Positions 1 to 8,706 of a DNA stretch of 64,000 bases are shown piece by piece. The notes under the pieces were generated by a model. It had not been told where the DNA came from. It made no database searches and saw only the letters and a program-made list of their open reading frames with translations. The translations under genes and the position numbers were made by a program. The first letter of the stretch is position 1, and every line of letters starts with the position of its first letter. The stretch is from Halalkaliarchaeum desulfuricum (GTDB taxonomy: Archaea > Halobacteriota > Halobacteria > Halobacteriales > Haloferacaceae), in NCBI RefSeq assembly GCF_002952775.1, contig NZ_CP025066.1:248001-312000 (forward strand). Direction: 5' to 3'.

Positions 1-464
1 TCAGCCTCTCGCCGGCGGCCTTCTTCGGCTACCTGCTCGGCGTGGAGATGTTGATCGCGCTGCTGGTGATGGCCCCCGCCGCGAAATTCGCCGAGTCTGT
101 CGGACTCAAGCCGGTCGTCGCGGTCGGGTTCGCGGTTTACGCGATCTTTCCGGTTGTACTCATAAACACCCCCGCGAGCGCGGCGGCGTTGGTCGTGGTG
201 TTCGCGTTTTCGGGGCTGCGCTTCGCGGGACTCCCCTCGCACAAGGCGCTCATCGTCGGCCCCGCCGAGAGCGGCACAGGCGGTCGGGTCACCGGGACCT
301 ATTACCTGCTGCGGAACACGATCGTGATCCCGAGCGCGGCGATCGGCGGCGCCCTCTGGGAGTTCGTGAGCCCGGAGGTCGCGTTCACGATCGCCGCCGC
401 GATCGGCGTCGTCGGCACGGGCTACTTCCTGGTGTACGGAAAAGAGTTCGAGGCGTACGCGTGA
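1..464 (+). CDS. MFS transporter, C-terminal part (5' end outside window)
   Basis: The open frame runs from base 3 with no start in keeping with a full gene, so the N-terminal half lies upstream of the window. The visible ~154 residues form about four hydrophobic helices separated by short basic/Gly loops (for example after AAKFAESVGLKP), typical of the last helices of a major facilitator superfamily transporter in the cytoplasmic membrane. Substrate cannot be told. The stop is immediately followed by the stop of the convergent CBS gene, with no gap. Confidence 0.75.
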   Translation, partial: SLSPAAFFGYLLGVEMLIALLVMAPAAKFAESVGLKPVVAVGFAVYAIFPVVLINTPASAAALVVVFAFSGLRFAGLPSHKALIVGPAESGTGGRVTGTYYLLRNTIVIPSAAIGGALWEFVSPEVAFTIAAAIGVVGTGYFLVYGKEFEAYA

Positions 465-980
465 TCAGAACCCGTCGCCACAGTCCGGACAGACCAGTTG
501 CCCGTTCACGGACGTGAGCTCCGGGGACAGCGAGCCACACACCTCACAGATGCTGTTTTCGACCGCCGGATCGGATCCCTCGTGGATATGTGTCGGCTCC
601 CGAACTGTCGTCGTCGCCGCGAGCAGGTCCCGCTCGGTGATGACGCCGATCGCCTCGTTCTCCTCGGTGACGATCAGCTGTCCCGCGTCTTCCCCGAGCA
701 GGAGTTCCTCGACATCCGCGAGGCGCTCTTCGGCCGACACGGTCGGTACGGGTGGCTCCATGACCGCGGAGACGTCGTTTTCCAGCGATTCCTCGGAGAG
801 CACCGCAGCGAGAACGTTGCGGGCTGAAAGCGAGCCGACCGGCTCGTGACCCCGCAGGACAACGAGATAGTCGGCGTTCTCCTCGATCAGTAGCTCGGCG
901 GCGTCCTCGAGTGCGTCCGACTCGCTCACCCCCAGGAACTCCCGGTGCATCACGTCCCTGACGGTCGGTTCGTCCCTCAT
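465..980 (-). CDS. CBS-domain pair protein with C-terminal zinc ribbon
   Basis: 171 residues. Two CBS motifs are seen at about residues 8-60 and 70-125 (VRDVMHREFLGV, and ITERDLLAA at the end of the second). They are followed by a small zinc ribbon with CEVC and CPDC near residues 144 and 163. CBS pairs usually bind adenine nucleotides and regulate partners; the ribbon suggests contact with nucleic acid or protein (inference). A TATA-like run lies at about 1004-1012 on the minus strand, some 27 bases before the ATG, so a leaderless transcript is likely. Partner unknown. Confidence 0.85.
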   Translation of the reverse strand: MRDEPTVRDVMHREFLGVSESDALEDAAELLIEENADYLVVLRGHEPVGSLSARNVLAAVLSEESLENDVSAVMEPPVPTVSAEERLADVEELLLGEDAGQLIVTEENEAIGVITERDLLAATTTVREPTHIHEGSDPAVENSICEVCGSLSPELTSVNGQLVCPDCGDGF

Positions 981-1046
981 ATCCGTATCTTACCGTCCAT
1001 CCTGTAAAAACTGCCCCCGGTACGGTTATATCGGTGCTGCACGTAG

Positions 1047-1055
1047 TTTTATAAT
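1047..1055. promoter_or_regulatory. Strong TATA-like element in divergent intergenic region
   Basis: An AT-rich TTTTATAAT run stands out in the GC-rich spacer between the CBS gene (starts at 980, minus) and udk (starts at 1150, plus). It is too far from either start for a leaderless promoter: each gene has a weaker TATA-like element at the proper ~27 bases. It may drive a longer udk leader. Confidence 0.35.
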
Positions 1056-1149
1056 CTGCGTCGATCGGTCGGGACAGCGACAACCCGTCGGCCTTCCGGA
1101 TCGTCGACGACCCGTCGCCCTTTTGCGTCCAGATGTCGCTCGTACGAAC

Positions 1150-1851
1150 ATGACCATTCCGTCGTTCGTGATCGGAATCGCCGGGGGGACGGGGGCTGGA
1201 AAGACGACTGTCGCACAGTTGGTTACGGAAAACGTCGAGGACGCCGTCACCAGGATTCCGCTTGACAATTACTACGAGGACCTCTCGCATCTCGATCTGG
1301 AGGAACGTTCGGACGTCAACTACGATCACCCGTCAGCCTTCGAATGGGAACTGCTTCGGGAGCAACTGACTCACCTGCTCGAGGGACGAACGGTCGAGAT
1401 GCCCCAGTACGATTTCGAGATCCACAACCGGAAAGACGAGCGAATCACCGTCGAGCCGACCGACGTCATCGTGCTCGAAGGGATCCTCGCGCTGTACGAC
1501 GAGCGGATAAACGAGATGCTCGACCTTCGGCTGTACGTCGAAACCGACGCCGACGTTCGGATCCTCCGGCGGATCCAGCGGGACGTCGTCGAACGGGGAC
1601 GGGATCTCGAAGGCGTGATGCGACAGTATCTCTCGACGGTGAAGCCGATGCACGAGCAGTTCGTCGAGCCGACGAAGAAACGCGCCGACCTCGTCGTTCC
1701 CGAGGGGGCAAACAGCGTCGCCGTGAACCTGCTCGAAGAGAAGATACAGGCGGAAGTCGAGGGGGACGCGGTTCGGTCGTGGGATCGCGAGACGATCGAA
1801 AAACGGGTTTCGGAAGGGTTCGACCTGGATTCGGCACAGACGACAGAGTAG
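1150..1851 (+). CDS. udk: Uridine kinase (P-loop, phosphoribulokinase/uridine kinase family)
   Basis: Phosphorylates uridine/cytidine to the monophosphate in pyrimidine salvage. The Walker A motif GGTGAGKTT is at residues ~11-19, followed by the family's DNYYEDLSHL and YDHPSAFEW substrate-binding blocks, the PQYDFEIHNR block, and a Walker B-like VIVLEGILAL stretch. Length 233 aa is usual for the family. I chose ATG 1150 rather than the upstream TTG at 1123: the protein begins directly with the P-loop strand, and TTTTGCG at ~1121 lies 27 bases before it. Other members of the phosphoribulokinase-like family are less likely because of the DNYY block. Confidence 0.9.
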   Translation: MTIPSFVIGIAGGTGAGKTTVAQLVTENVEDAVTRIPLDNYYEDLSHLDLEERSDVNYDHPSAFEWELLREQLTHLLEGRTVEMPQYDFEIHNRKDERITVEPTDVIVLEGILALYDERINEMLDLRLYVETDADVRILRRIQRDVVERGRDLEGVMRQYLSTVKPMHEQFVEPTKKRADLVVPEGANSVAVNLLEEKIQAEVEGDAVRSWDRETIEKRVSEGFDLDSAQTTE

Positions 1852-1892
1852 TTGCTCAGCGGTCGTCGCGTATCCTCGTCGCTCAAGCGCGG

Positions 1893-1908
1893 AAGTAACA
1901 CTTTACTT
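1893..1908. repeat. Perfect palindrome upstream of CPA2 operon 1
   Basis: AAGTAA-CACT-TTACTT: 6-bp arms around a 4-base spacer. It is AT-rich in a GC-rich context, 41 bases after the udk stop and ~107 bases before the first CPA2 start. It is a candidate operator, or part of the promoter of the following operon. Confidence 0.4.
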
Positions 1909-2014
1909 GAGAGGCCCACTTTTCCGATGCACAACTCGACTCGATGATCCCAGATATCCAGGAACGGGATGCGAAGACCTCGTTGGGTTGCTCGGCGCTA
2001 CAGGAGATCGATAG

Positions 2015-3742
2015 ATGGTAGCAGAAGCGATCGAACCCGGGTTACTCACGGATTTCGGGTATATAATCGTCGCCGCAGCTGTCGTGGGGTTTCTCGCGGC
2101 CCGCACTGGACAGCCGACGATCATCGCCTACATTCTGACGGGGCTGCTGCTCGGGCCGGCGGTTTTCGGGCTCGTCTCGCCCAGTGTCCTGACCGAGACG
2201 ATGGCCGAACTCGGGCTGGCGTTTCTCCTGTTTCTCCTCGGGATCAAGATGCGCATCGACGAGATCAGACACGTCCTCGCGCCGATCGTCAAGATCTCGA
2301 TCCCGCAAATGGCGCTCGTGGCCCTCGTGGGCTTCGGGACCGCCCTCCTTCTCGGGTTCAGTCAGTGGGAGTCCGTCATCATCGGACTGGCAGTGATGTA
2401 CAGCTCCACCGCTGTCATCATCAAGATGCTGACCGACAAGGGGACTGCAACCACGTTGCACGGCAAGATCGACATCGGTGTCCTGCTGGTTCAAGACATC
2501 GTCGTCGTGATCCTGCTCGCCATCCTGGCGGCGGGCCAGCCCGACAGCGCGGTCGACGTGTTGACGACGCTGGGGATCGTTCTCGCCCTCGTCGTGGCGA
2601 TCGGCGTCGTCGCGATGGTGGCATCGAGATACGTCCTCCCGCCGATATTCCGGCGGATCGCCGACGACACACAGGTGTTTTTCCTCATTGCGATTTCCTG
2701 GGTATTCCTGTTTTTGTTCGTCTCCCAGGAACTCGACCTCTCGATCGAAATGGGGGCGTTCCTGGCAGGGATCGCAATCGCACAGATGCCGTACAGCAAG
2801 GAACTGCAAGCAAAGGTCGCCCCGCTTACGGACCTGTTCATCCTGGTGTTCTTCGTCTCCGTGAGCCTAGAGCTGGAGGCCGCGGATCTGTTCACGTTCT
2901 GGCAAGAGGCCGTCATCGCAGCGCTGGTTCTCATACCCGCGAAGTTCGTCGTGTTCTTCTACCTGATCGACTGGCAGGGGTTCGACATCGAGACGACGTT
3001 CCTCGGCAGCGTCAACATGATGCAGGTGAGCGAGTTCGGGCTGATCGTCGGCGCGGTTGCCGTCACTGGTGGATTCATCGACGAGGGGATCCTCGGCTTT
3101 CTCACCCTCGTTGCCCTGTTGACGATGAGTCTCTCGGTGTACTTCATCAAGTACAACGCTTCACTGTTCGAGCGTGTCAGGCCGGCCCTCGATCGGTGGG
3201 CCGGCGACGACGAAGGACGCCCAGAACTGGACGAGTATCACGACCACGTGGTGGTCGTCGGGTTCGACGAGATCGCCCGACGGGCGATGCTCCTGCTCGA
3301 CGACCGCTACGAGCAGATCGTCGTAATCGACAGAAACGTTTCAGAGATCGACGCGATCGAGGCGGCGGGATACGACGCCATCTTCGGGGACGCGAAGTAC
3401 GAAAAGATCCGCAAGGAAGCGAGGGTGAAGTACGCAGACTTCGTGTTCTCCTCGTCGGTCCAGACCGACGTTAACGAACTCCTCCTCGAGGACGCCGGGG
3501 CGGACACCACCGTCTTCGTCGAGGCCGAATGGCCACAAAATGCGATCGAGCTCTACGACCAGGGTGCCGATTTCGTCGCCGTCACGCCGCAGCTGTCCGC
3601 CGAGCAACTGCAACAGTATCTGGTAACGTACCTGACGAACCCGTCGGAGTTCGAGGACACGCTGCGTGCGGATCTGGAGATCCTGCGGTCGGAGGAACTG
3701 TTCCCACAGACCTGCGCCACCTGGAGGAGTTCCGATGACTGA
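2015..3742 (+). CDS. CPA2-family (KefB/KefC-type) cation transporter, 'A' member of pair 1
   Basis: 575 residues. About 12 hydrophobic helices occupy residues 10-385, followed by a TrkA-N/RCK-like Rossmann domain at ~405-530. The helix carrying LLVQDIVVV has the QD pair found in Kef potassium-efflux proteins, rather than the ND of NapA-type antiporters. The Rossmann dinucleotide motif is degenerate: VVVGFDEIA has Asp and Ala where GxGxxG is expected. The stop overlaps the start of the next gene by 8 bases, so the two are translationally coupled. Likely a membrane K+(Na+)/H+ transporter subunit. It is closely related to the gene at 24925. Confidence 0.9.
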   Translation: MVAEAIEPGLLTDFGYIIVAAAVVGFLAARTGQPTIIAYILTGLLLGPAVFGLVSPSVLTETMAELGLAFLLFLLGIKMRIDEIRHVLAPIVKISIPQMALVALVGFGTALLLGFSQWESVIIGLAVMYSSTAVIIKMLTDKGTATTLHGKIDIGVLLVQDIVVVILLAILAAGQPDSAVDVLTTLGIVLALVVAIGVVAMVASRYVLPPIFRRIADDTQVFFLIAISWVFLFLFVSQELDLSIEMGAFLAGIAIAQMPYSKELQAKVAPLTDLFILVFFVSVSLELEAADLFTFWQEAVIAALVLIPAKFVVFFYLIDWQGFDIETTFLGSVNMMQVSEFGLIVGAVAVTGGFIDEGILGFLTLVALLTMSLSVYFIKYNASLFERVRPALDRWAGDDEGRPELDEYHDHVVVVGFDEIARRAMLLLDDRYEQIVVIDRNVSEIDAIEAAGYDAIFGDAKYEKIRKEARVKYADFVFSSSVQTDVNELLLEDAGADTTVFVEAEWPQNAIELYDQGADFVAVTPQLSAEQLQQYLVTYLTNPSEFEDTLRADLEILRSEELFPQTCATWRSSDD

Positions 3743-5414
3743 ACTACTGACCGTCATTTCGATCGTCTTTATCATCGCCGGCCCGTTCCTCCTTCTGGCC
3801 AACTACCTCCGGCTGCCGACTGCGCCCGCACTGATCGTCGCCGGGCTGGCCGCCGGGGGGTTCATCGATCCGCAGCTCAAACTCGAGATGGCGCGGCTGG
3901 GGATCGCGCTCCTCGTGTTCACCTTCGCCGTTCGCATCCAGACGACCGACCTCCAGACTGCGATCGGCGACAGCGAGGTCGTCGCGCTCGCACAACTGGC
4001 GATCGTCGGGCCGGTAGGGTTCGGTGCCGGATTGCTTCTCGGTCTCGGTCCCGGACAGGCGATCTTCCTGGGGATCGCGACAGCGATCTCGTCATCCATA
4101 GCCGGGTCCACATTGTTCTTGCCCGGAACTCTGGAGTTAGTTCATGATCGGCTCTCTGAATCCATCCACTCGATACAGGACTTCACCGCACTGATCCTCT
4201 TGCTGATCGTGAGTGGAGGCGCGTTCGCCCTGGACCCGATCGCGAACCAGTTCGGCTACGGTGTCATGTTGTTGTTGCTCGCGATTGCGATAAACCGCTA
4301 CCTGTATGACCTGCTCGTTCGGTTCTCCGGGGGCGTCGACGAGTCGCTGCTCATCGGAACGATCGCCCTGTTGCTTTTGTTCCTCGGAGCAGCCGAATTC
4401 GTGGGGCTCTCGATCGTCGTCGGCGCGTTCGCGGCCGGCGTCGCAGTCCCCCACGAGGGCGTGGAGTACTCCGGCGTACTCAACGGCCTCGAACCGATAA
4501 ACAACTTCTTCGCCGGGATCTTCTTCATCACGGTCGGTGCGCTGGTGACCCTGCCGACGTGGGAGGTGATCGTGACGACGCTGGTTCTCGTCGGCGTGGT
4601 CGGAATCATCAAACCCGCGGTGACGATAGCCCTGCTGATATACAAGGGGTACGAGCGGCGAACGGCGACGCTTACGGGATTCAACCTCGATCAGATCGGC
4701 GAGTTCGCCCTCATCATCGCGATCGAAGGCCTCTTTCTGGGCCTGCTCGCCTCGTCGGTCTTCGATGCGATCATTCTCGCCGCCGCGATCACGTTGCTCA
4801 CCTCCAGTTTCACCCGCCAGTACGACGAGGAGATCTACCATCTGCTCGCCAATAACGGACTGCTGGGCCGCCATGGAAGAACCGTCGAACGGTGGAGCAA
4901 CGTTCCCGAGGACCTCACCGATCACATCGTCATCGTCGGCTACGGACGCCACGGTCGACGGCTCGTGGAAACCTGCGAAGAGCACGATCGATCGTACGTC
5001 GTGATCGAGAGCAACCCCGCACTCATCGACGACCTTCAGGAGAACTGTCGGGCCCACGTCTTCGGGGACGTAGTCGAGCCGAAAACCCTCGAAAAGGCCA
5101 GGCTGACCGAGGCGGATCTGGTGATCTCGACGGCCGACTCGCGCCCGGTGAACGAGCACGTGGTTTCGTATTCCAATCGGGTCGACGTCATCGTCAGGTC
5201 GAAAGACAGAGCCAGCGCCAGGGAGCTTCTCGACAGCGGGGCGTTCTACGTGAGTGTCTCGGACCTGCTCGCTGCCGATCGCCTGGAGGAACGGTTCGAG
5301 GGTCTGATCGAAGGGAACTACGACAGGGAGATGTTACGCCAGGAGGCACTGGATTCCATCGATGAGTACAGTGGTGCTCCGTATCGCGCGGCCGACGAAC
5401 GAGTCAGCGTTTGA
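3735..5414 (+). CDS. CPA2-family cation transporter with intact RCK domain, 'B' member of pair 1
   Basis: 559 residues from ATG 3735. The in-frame upstream extension has no family resemblance and overlaps the preceding gene. About 12 membrane helices lead to a TrkA-N domain at ~395-520 with an intact nucleotide motif, HIVIVGYGRHG. The helix with SIQDFTALILL again has the Kef-type QD pair. The 8-base overlap with the preceding CPA2 gene implies coupled synthesis and possibly a heteromeric complex. Its paralogue is at 26636. Confidence 0.9.
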   Translation: MTELLTVISIVFIIAGPFLLLANYLRLPTAPALIVAGLAAGGFIDPQLKLEMARLGIALLVFTFAVRIQTTDLQTAIGDSEVVALAQLAIVGPVGFGAGLLLGLGPGQAIFLGIATAISSSIAGSTLFLPGTLELVHDRLSESIHSIQDFTALILLLIVSGGAFALDPIANQFGYGVMLLLLAIAINRYLYDLLVRFSGGVDESLLIGTIALLLLFLGAAEFVGLSIVVGAFAAGVAVPHEGVEYSGVLNGLEPINNFFAGIFFITVGALVTLPTWEVIVTTLVLVGVVGIIKPAVTIALLIYKGYERRTATLTGFNLDQIGEFALIIAIEGLFLGLLASSVFDAIILAAAITLLTSSFTRQYDEEIYHLLANNGLLGRHGRTVERWSNVPEDLTDHIVIVGYGRHGRRLVETCEEHDRSYVVIESNPALIDDLQENCRAHVFGDVVEPKTLEKARLTEADLVISTADSRPVNEHVVSYSNRVDVIVRSKDRASARELLDSGAFYVSVSDLLAADRLEERFEGLIEGNYDREMLRQEALDSIDEYSGAPYRAADERVSV

Positions 5415-5449
5415 CATCTATCCGTACTGTGGGGACTGATGCCTCTCGG

Positions 5450-5923
5450 TCATCCCCCTTCGATCCCGCGCAACGTCTCGGCGACGTCTTCCGGCGTCGC
5501 CGTCTTCGCCTCGACACGGTGATCCGGGATAAAAAGCGGCGTCGGGTTTTCATCGAGTGCGTCCCGGACAGTTTCGACGTCGTCAGGTTCGTCCGGATTT
5601 AGCCCCGACAGCTGGACCACCTGGCTCACGGTCGCCGTCTCGCCGTACGGGATCTTCCGGGTCGCCTCGAGGACCCGTCGTCGGTCCGTCGCCAACGTGA
5701 GCGCGACGCCGACATCCTCGAAATCATCGCGTTCGCCCCCGAGATACGCCCCGATCCGATCGAGGAGCGGATGGTCCGTGTCGGCGTCCGCCGGCGCCGA
5801 CTCGGGGAACGAGACGCTGATGACGCGCCCGCTCGCGAGGCCGAGCTGGACCACACGGCCGATGCGGTCGAACTGCCGGGCGAACACGCCGGTCGATCCG
5901 TTCAAACTCCCGTCGAATTCCAC
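5450..5923 (-). CDS. Alkyltransferase-like (MGMT-fold) protein lacking the catalytic cysteine
   Basis: 157 residues with the C-terminal DNA-binding fold of O6-alkylguanine-DNA alkyltransferases: IPYGETATVSQVVQLSG, then ENPTPLFIPDHRV near residues 127-139. In active enzymes the last block reads PCHR; here Asp replaces Cys, so methyl transfer should be impossible. Bacterial and yeast ATL proteins, where Trp replaces Cys, bind alkylated bases and flag them for excision repair; a similar role is inferred. The start is GTG 5923, preceded four bases away by GGTGATC, an extended Shine-Dalgarno sequence. It is divergent from mutS. Confidence 0.8.
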   Translation of the reverse strand: MEFDGSLNGSTGVFARQFDRIGRVVQLGLASGRVISVSFPESAPADADTDHPLLDRIGAYLGGERDDFEDVGVALTLATDRRRVLEATRKIPYGETATVSQVVQLSGLNPDEPDDVETVRDALDENPTPLFIPDHRVEAKTATPEDVAETLRGIEGG

Positions 5924-5926
5924 GTT

Positions 5927-5935
5927 CGATCACCT
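5927..5935 (-). promoter_or_regulatory. Extended Shine-Dalgarno of the alkyltransferase-like gene
   Basis: On the minus strand AGGTGATCG precedes GTG 5923. GGTGATC is complementary to the conserved archaeal 16S 3' end (GGATCACCTCC), which supports the GTG start. Confidence 0.6.
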
Positions 5936-6027
5936 GTGAGGTCCTCGGTCGTCACCGGCCTTAAACGCTCGAGTCGTGACCGACGGCGTGGCGTTTATGC
6001 CCTTGCCGCGCACGTGATCGAACAACG

Positions 6028-8706
6028 ATGGCGAAAGCGGGGATCGACGAGGAGAGCGTGACTGGAGTGCCGCCGTCGATGGCACCAGTCGCCCACGAGC
6101 TGACGCCGATGCTTACTCAGTACGTCGAACTGTGTGCCGACCACGAGGACGCACTCGTCTTGTTTCAGGTCGGCGACTTCTACGAGGCGTTCTGTGAGGC
6201 GGCCGAGGCGGTCGCACGGATCTGTGAAGTGACCCTGACGCAACGCGAGGACTCGACCGGCGAATACCCGATGGCCGGGATCCCGATCGACAACGCCGCC
6301 TCCTACCTCGAGCCGCTACTGGAGGCAGGCTACAGGGTCGCGATCGCCGACCAGGTGGAGGACGCCGAGGAGGCGACAGGGCTGGTGGATCGCGCCGTCA
6401 CGCAGGTGATCACCCCCGGGACGATCGTCGACGACGAACTGCTCGACAGTGGCGCAGCGAACTACGTCGCTGCGGTCGCCGGCACGAAGCCGACCGACGG
6501 GACCGCAGAGAGCAGAGCCACTGACGGCGAGCTCGTCGGGCTCGCTGCCGTCGACGTCTCCACCGGGGAGTGTCTGGTCACCGACGGCGACCGCGCAACG
6601 ATCGCCGAAGAACTCCAGCGGATCGCTCCCGCCGAGCTCCTCCGGTCGCCCGACGCCCCAGAATTCTCGCCCGACACGGCAGGCGTCGACTGGGACGTAA
6701 ATGCGTACGATCCGGCGGCGTTCGAACTCGACCGCGCGAGCGACAGGCTCGGGGAGTACGTCACCGATCCGGAACGCCGGTTTTCGCCGGCACAGCGACG
6801 CGCTGCCGGCGCCGTGCTCGCGTACGCCGAGTACACCCAGGGGGACGACGGGCCCCTGGAGTACGTCTCCCGGGCCCGGCGGTACGACACGCGGGATCAC
6901 CTCCGGCTGGATTCGGCGGCGCTCAGGTCGCTGGAACTGTTCGAAAACCGCGGCAGCGTCGACGGGACCACGCTGTTCGACAGCCTGGATCGAACCGTCT
7001 CGGCGCTGGGACGGCGACGTCTCGAGCGCTGGCTCAGACGACCCCTCGTGGACCGGGACCGGATCGAGGCCCGCCACGACGCCGTCGCGGAACTGGCCGA
7101 CCGGCCGATCGTCCGCGAGGAGATCCGCGACCGCCTCGCGGCGGCGTACGACCTCGAACGTCTCGTCGGCCGGATTTCCAGGGGGCGCGCGGACGCACGC
7201 GATCTCCGGTCGCTTTTCGCCACCCTCGAGATCGTGCCCGAACTCCGGGATGCGCTTTCAGACGGCGACGCGACGGACGCGGAAGGCGACGCCCCCAAAA
7301 GCGACGCCCTCGAGAAGCTCCACGACCGGCTGGATCCCCTCGCGGACGTCCGCGAACTGATCGACGAGGCGATCGCCCCCGACCCGCCCACGGAGATCAC
7401 TGAGGGCGGAATCGTCCGCGAGGGGTACGACGAACGGCTCGACGAGCTCCGGGCGACCGAACGCGACGGCCGGGCCTGGGTTGCGGATCTCGAGGCCCGC
7501 GAACGGGATCGGACCGGCATCGACTCGCTGAAGGTCGGTCACAACCAGGTCCACGGCTACTACATCGAGGTGACCGATCCGAACCTGGATCGGGTGCCGG
7601 ACGACTACCGCCGGCGGCAGACGCTGAAGAACGCCGAGCGCTTTTATACCCCGGGGCTGAAGCGGCGCGAAGACGAGATCCTCGGGGCCGCCGAGCGCGC
7701 CGACAGCCTCGAATACGAGCTGTTCACCGACGTTCGATCGAGCGTCGGCAGCGAGGCCGACCGGATCCAGGCGCTCGCGTCGGCAATCGCCGAACTCGAC
7801 GCCCTCGCCTCGTTTTCGACCGTCGCAGTCGAGCGGGAGTACGTTCGGCCCTCGGTTCGATCCGACGGGAAGATCGAGATCGAGGGCGGACGACATCCGG
7901 TGGTCGAGCGAACCAACTCGGAGTTCGTTCCCAACGACGCCACGCTTCCCCGGGGGAGCATTGCCGTCATCACCGGTCCGAACATGAGCGGGAAGTCGAC
8001 GTATATGCGCCAGATCGCGCTGTGTGTGGTGCTCGCGCAGTCGGGGAGCTTCGTTCCCGCCCAGCGGGCACGGCTTCCGGTCGTCGACCGGGTCTTCACC
8101 AGGGTGGGCGCGAGCGACGACATCGCGGGCGGGGAGTCGACGTTCATGCGGGAGATGGCCGAGCTGACGGAAGTACTCCACGACGCGACGCCCGACTCGC
8201 TCGTCCTGCTGGACGAGGTCGGCCGCGGCACTGCGACGACGGACGGGCAGGCGATCGCCCGTGCCGCCGTCGAATTCGTCCACGATGAGCTGGAAGCGAC
8301 CACGCTGTTTGCGACACACTACCACGACCTGACGACGCTCGCCGACGAGTACGAGCGGGTGTTCAACCTCCACTTCACGGCGACCCGGGAGGACGGCGAC
8401 GTGACGTTCCTCCACCGGGTGGCCCGCGGGCCGTCCTCGTCCTCCTACGGCGTCGAGGTCGCCGAGATGGCAGGCGTCCCGGATCCCGTCGTCCAGCGTG
8501 CGCGGGAGTTCCTCGAGGCAACCGACCCAGGGGAGCCCTCACGAGTCGAAACCGCTGACGCGGACGAATCCGGCCAGGGGGAAGACTCCCCGAGTTCCAA
8601 GCAGGAAGTGCTCTCCACGCTCCGGGAGGTCGACCTGGCCCGGACGACCCCGATAGAGGCGCTGGTCACGCTCCAGGAGCTACAGGAACGGCTCGACGAT
8701 GAGTGA
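6028..8706 (+). CDS. mutS: DNA mismatch repair protein MutS
   Basis: 892 residues, full length for MutS1. The N-terminal mismatch-recognition domain includes LVLFQVGDFYEAFCEAA near residues 44-60 (the Phe-x-Glu element is present as FYE). The core and clamp follow. The ATPase has Walker A TGPNMSGKSTYM at ~648-660, LLDEVGRGTATTDG (Walker B) at ~730, and FATHYHDL. It is cytosolic and recognises mismatches with MutL. GTGATC 5-14 bases upstream is a Shine-Dalgarno-like site. Its stop overlaps the mutL start by 8 bases. Confidence 0.97.
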   Translation: MAKAGIDEESVTGVPPSMAPVAHELTPMLTQYVELCADHEDALVLFQVGDFYEAFCEAAEAVARICEVTLTQREDSTGEYPMAGIPIDNAASYLEPLLEAGYRVAIADQVEDAEEATGLVDRAVTQVITPGTIVDDELLDSGAANYVAAVAGTKPTDGTAESRATDGELVGLAAVDVSTGECLVTDGDRATIAEELQRIAPAELLRSPDAPEFSPDTAGVDWDVNAYDPAAFELDRASDRLGEYVTDPERRFSPAQRRAAGAVLAYAEYTQGDDGPLEYVSRARRYDTRDHLRLDSAALRSLELFENRGSVDGTTLFDSLDRTVSALGRRRLERWLRRPLVDRDRIEARHDAVAELADRPIVREEIRDRLAAAYDLERLVGRISRGRADARDLRSLFATLEIVPELRDALSDGDATDAEGDAPKSDALEKLHDRLDPLADVRELIDEAIAPDPPTEITEGGIVREGYDERLDELRATERDGRAWVADLEARERDRTGIDSLKVGHNQVHGYYIEVTDPNLDRVPDDYRRRQTLKNAERFYTPGLKRREDEILGAAERADSLEYELFTDVRSSVGSEADRIQALASAIAELDALASFSTVAVEREYVRPSVRSDGKIEIEGGRHPVVERTNSEFVPNDATLPRGSIAVITGPNMSGKSTYMRQIALCVVLAQSGSFVPAQRARLPVVDRVFTRVGASDDIAGGESTFMREMAELTEVLHDATPDSLVLLDEVGRGTATTDGQAIARAAVEFVHDELEATTLFATHYHDLTTLADEYERVFNLHFTATREDGDVTFLHRVARGPSSSSYGVEVAEMAGVPDPVVQRAREFLEATDPGEPSRVETADADESGQGEDSPSSKQEVLSTLREVDLARTTPIEALVTLQELQERLDDE

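Noticed and set aside
1969-3474. Long plus-strand frame of 501 codons in a different phase from the CPA2 gene
   Set aside because: The product is Arg/Gly-rich with no membrane character, as expected for an out-of-phase reading of a GC-rich membrane-protein gene.
5924-6023. Perfect 10-bp inverted repeat GTTCGATCAC / GTGATCGAAC in the mutS/alkyltransferase spacer, resembling a shared operator
   Set aside because: Both arms lie just before start codons on their own strand and contain (G)GTGATC, complementary to the 16S 3' end. They are explained as two Shine-Dalgarno sequences facing away from each other.
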